Source: Treponema sp. UBA4232 (lineage in GTDB: Bacteria > Spirochaetota > Spirochaetia > Treponematales > Treponemataceae). Taken from it: a stretch of 6,485 nucleotides of DNA. The notes beneath the pieces were generated by a model. That model made no database searches. It saw only the letters and a list, made by a program, of their open reading frames with translations, and was not told the DNA's origin. The position numbers and the translations under genes were made by a program. The stretch lies in the NCBI GenBank assembly GCA_002396325.1, contig DGXM01000043.1, positions 1 to 6,485 on the forward strand, in the 5' to 3' direction. Within the stretch, counting starts at the first letter, position 1. Each line of letters starts with the position of its first letter. Positions 6,270 to 6,485 of the stretch are shown one piece after another.

Positions 6270-6273
6270 TCCT
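6270..6273 (-). promoter_or_regulatory. Ribosome binding site of the EF-G2 gene
   Basis: AGGA (part of GGCAGGAAAAGATT) lies 7 nt upstream of the ATG at 6262. This favours that start over the in-frame ATG at 6250 (Met5). Confidence 0.7.
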
Positions 6274-6327
6274 GCCAGTCGGTAAAAGTGATTTCGGGGC
6301 GTTTTCCCGCTGAATAAATGCGACAGT

Positions 6328-6356
6328 ATTATATAGAAAAAAAAACATAATCTCAA
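6328..6356 (-). promoter_or_regulatory. Predicted promoter of the EF-G2 gene
   Basis: On the minus strand, -35 TTGAGA (6356-6351, 5 of 6 consensus bases) is followed by a 17-nt spacer holding a T9 run and a perfect -10 TATAAT (6333-6328). The predicted start is near 6321, giving a leader of about 58 nt. The -10 context CTATATAAT is the same as in the secA promoter. Confidence 0.75.
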
Positions 6357-6374
6357 GAGGTAGTTGTTTAATTG

Positions 6375-6485
6375 TGATTCGGACGAAAGGCCCCCGCAAA
6401 CGGCTTCCGCAGTCCCCCGCGTTTCCCGCTTTCCGCCCTTCCGCTGCCGCTTCATTCCGAACCTGCCGCCGTCATTCCGGGCCTG
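6375..6485. repeat. Pyrimidine-rich non-coding tail ending in a 20-bp-period repeat
   Basis: The plus strand from about 6390 to 6450 is C/T-rich with many TTCCGC- or TTTCCCGC-like units. It ends in two near-identical 14-mers, TCATTCCGAACCTG (6452-6465) and TCATTCCGGGCCTG (6472-6485), 20 bp apart. The second stops at the window edge and looks like the left half of a dispersed palindromic element, of which a usual continuation would be ACCCGGAATGA; that continuation is not visible. No gene is supported here. Confidence 0.45.

Noticed and set aside
6219..6455. 78-codon minus-strand ORF upstream of and overlapping the EF-G2 start
   Set aside because: It runs through the predicted EF-G2 promoter and the pyrimidine-rich repeat, is out of frame with EF-G, and has no ribosome site or domain.

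Overview
The window looks like a chromosomal segment of a spirochaete, most likely a Treponema-like species. The evidence is a spirochaete-style lipoprotein complement, an EF-G paralogue of the spirochaetal EF-G2 (recycling) type, and secA placed divergently from an uncharacterised lipoprotein. Base composition is mixed: the coding regions are near-balanced in GC, with AT-rich, homopolymer-rich intergenic DNA. I see no insertion sequence, phage, CRISPR, tRNA or rRNA.

Layout. (1) Positions 1-804, minus strand: the N-terminal 268 codons of secA, running off the left edge. (2) Positions 805-972: a compact divergent control region. Two good sigma-70-type promoters fire outward from one shared -35 element. 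The secA transcript has a roughly 100-nt leader with a distant Shine-Dalgarno and overlapping hairpins. The rightward transcript appears to begin at or within about 3 nt of its start codon. (3) Positions 973-4121, plus strand: five tightly packed genes in an apparent operon. They encode a beta-propeller-like lipoprotein, a single-pass membrane protein, a small multi-pass membrane protein, a MutT-like Nudix hydrolase, and (by 4-base overlap) a small SH3-like lipoprotein. (4) Positions 4122-4222: a short convergent gap with no clear intrinsic terminator. (5) Positions 4223-6262, minus strand: a complete EF-G paralogue whose domain IV tip lacks the translocase residues, with a recognisable promoter and ribosome binding site at 6265-6360. 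(6) Positions about 6370-6485: a pyrimidine-rich, non-coding tail ending in a 20-bp-period repeat that resembles half of a dispersed palindromic element.

The genes fit a housekeeping theme: protein export (secA), envelope proteins that would use the Sec route (two lipoproteins and two membrane proteins), nucleotide clean-up (Nudix) and ribosome recycling (EF-G2). The most interesting content is the regulatory architecture between secA and the lipoprotein operon, together with the uncharacterised membrane and lipoprotein genes it drives. I did not find a clearly novel defence or mobile system.
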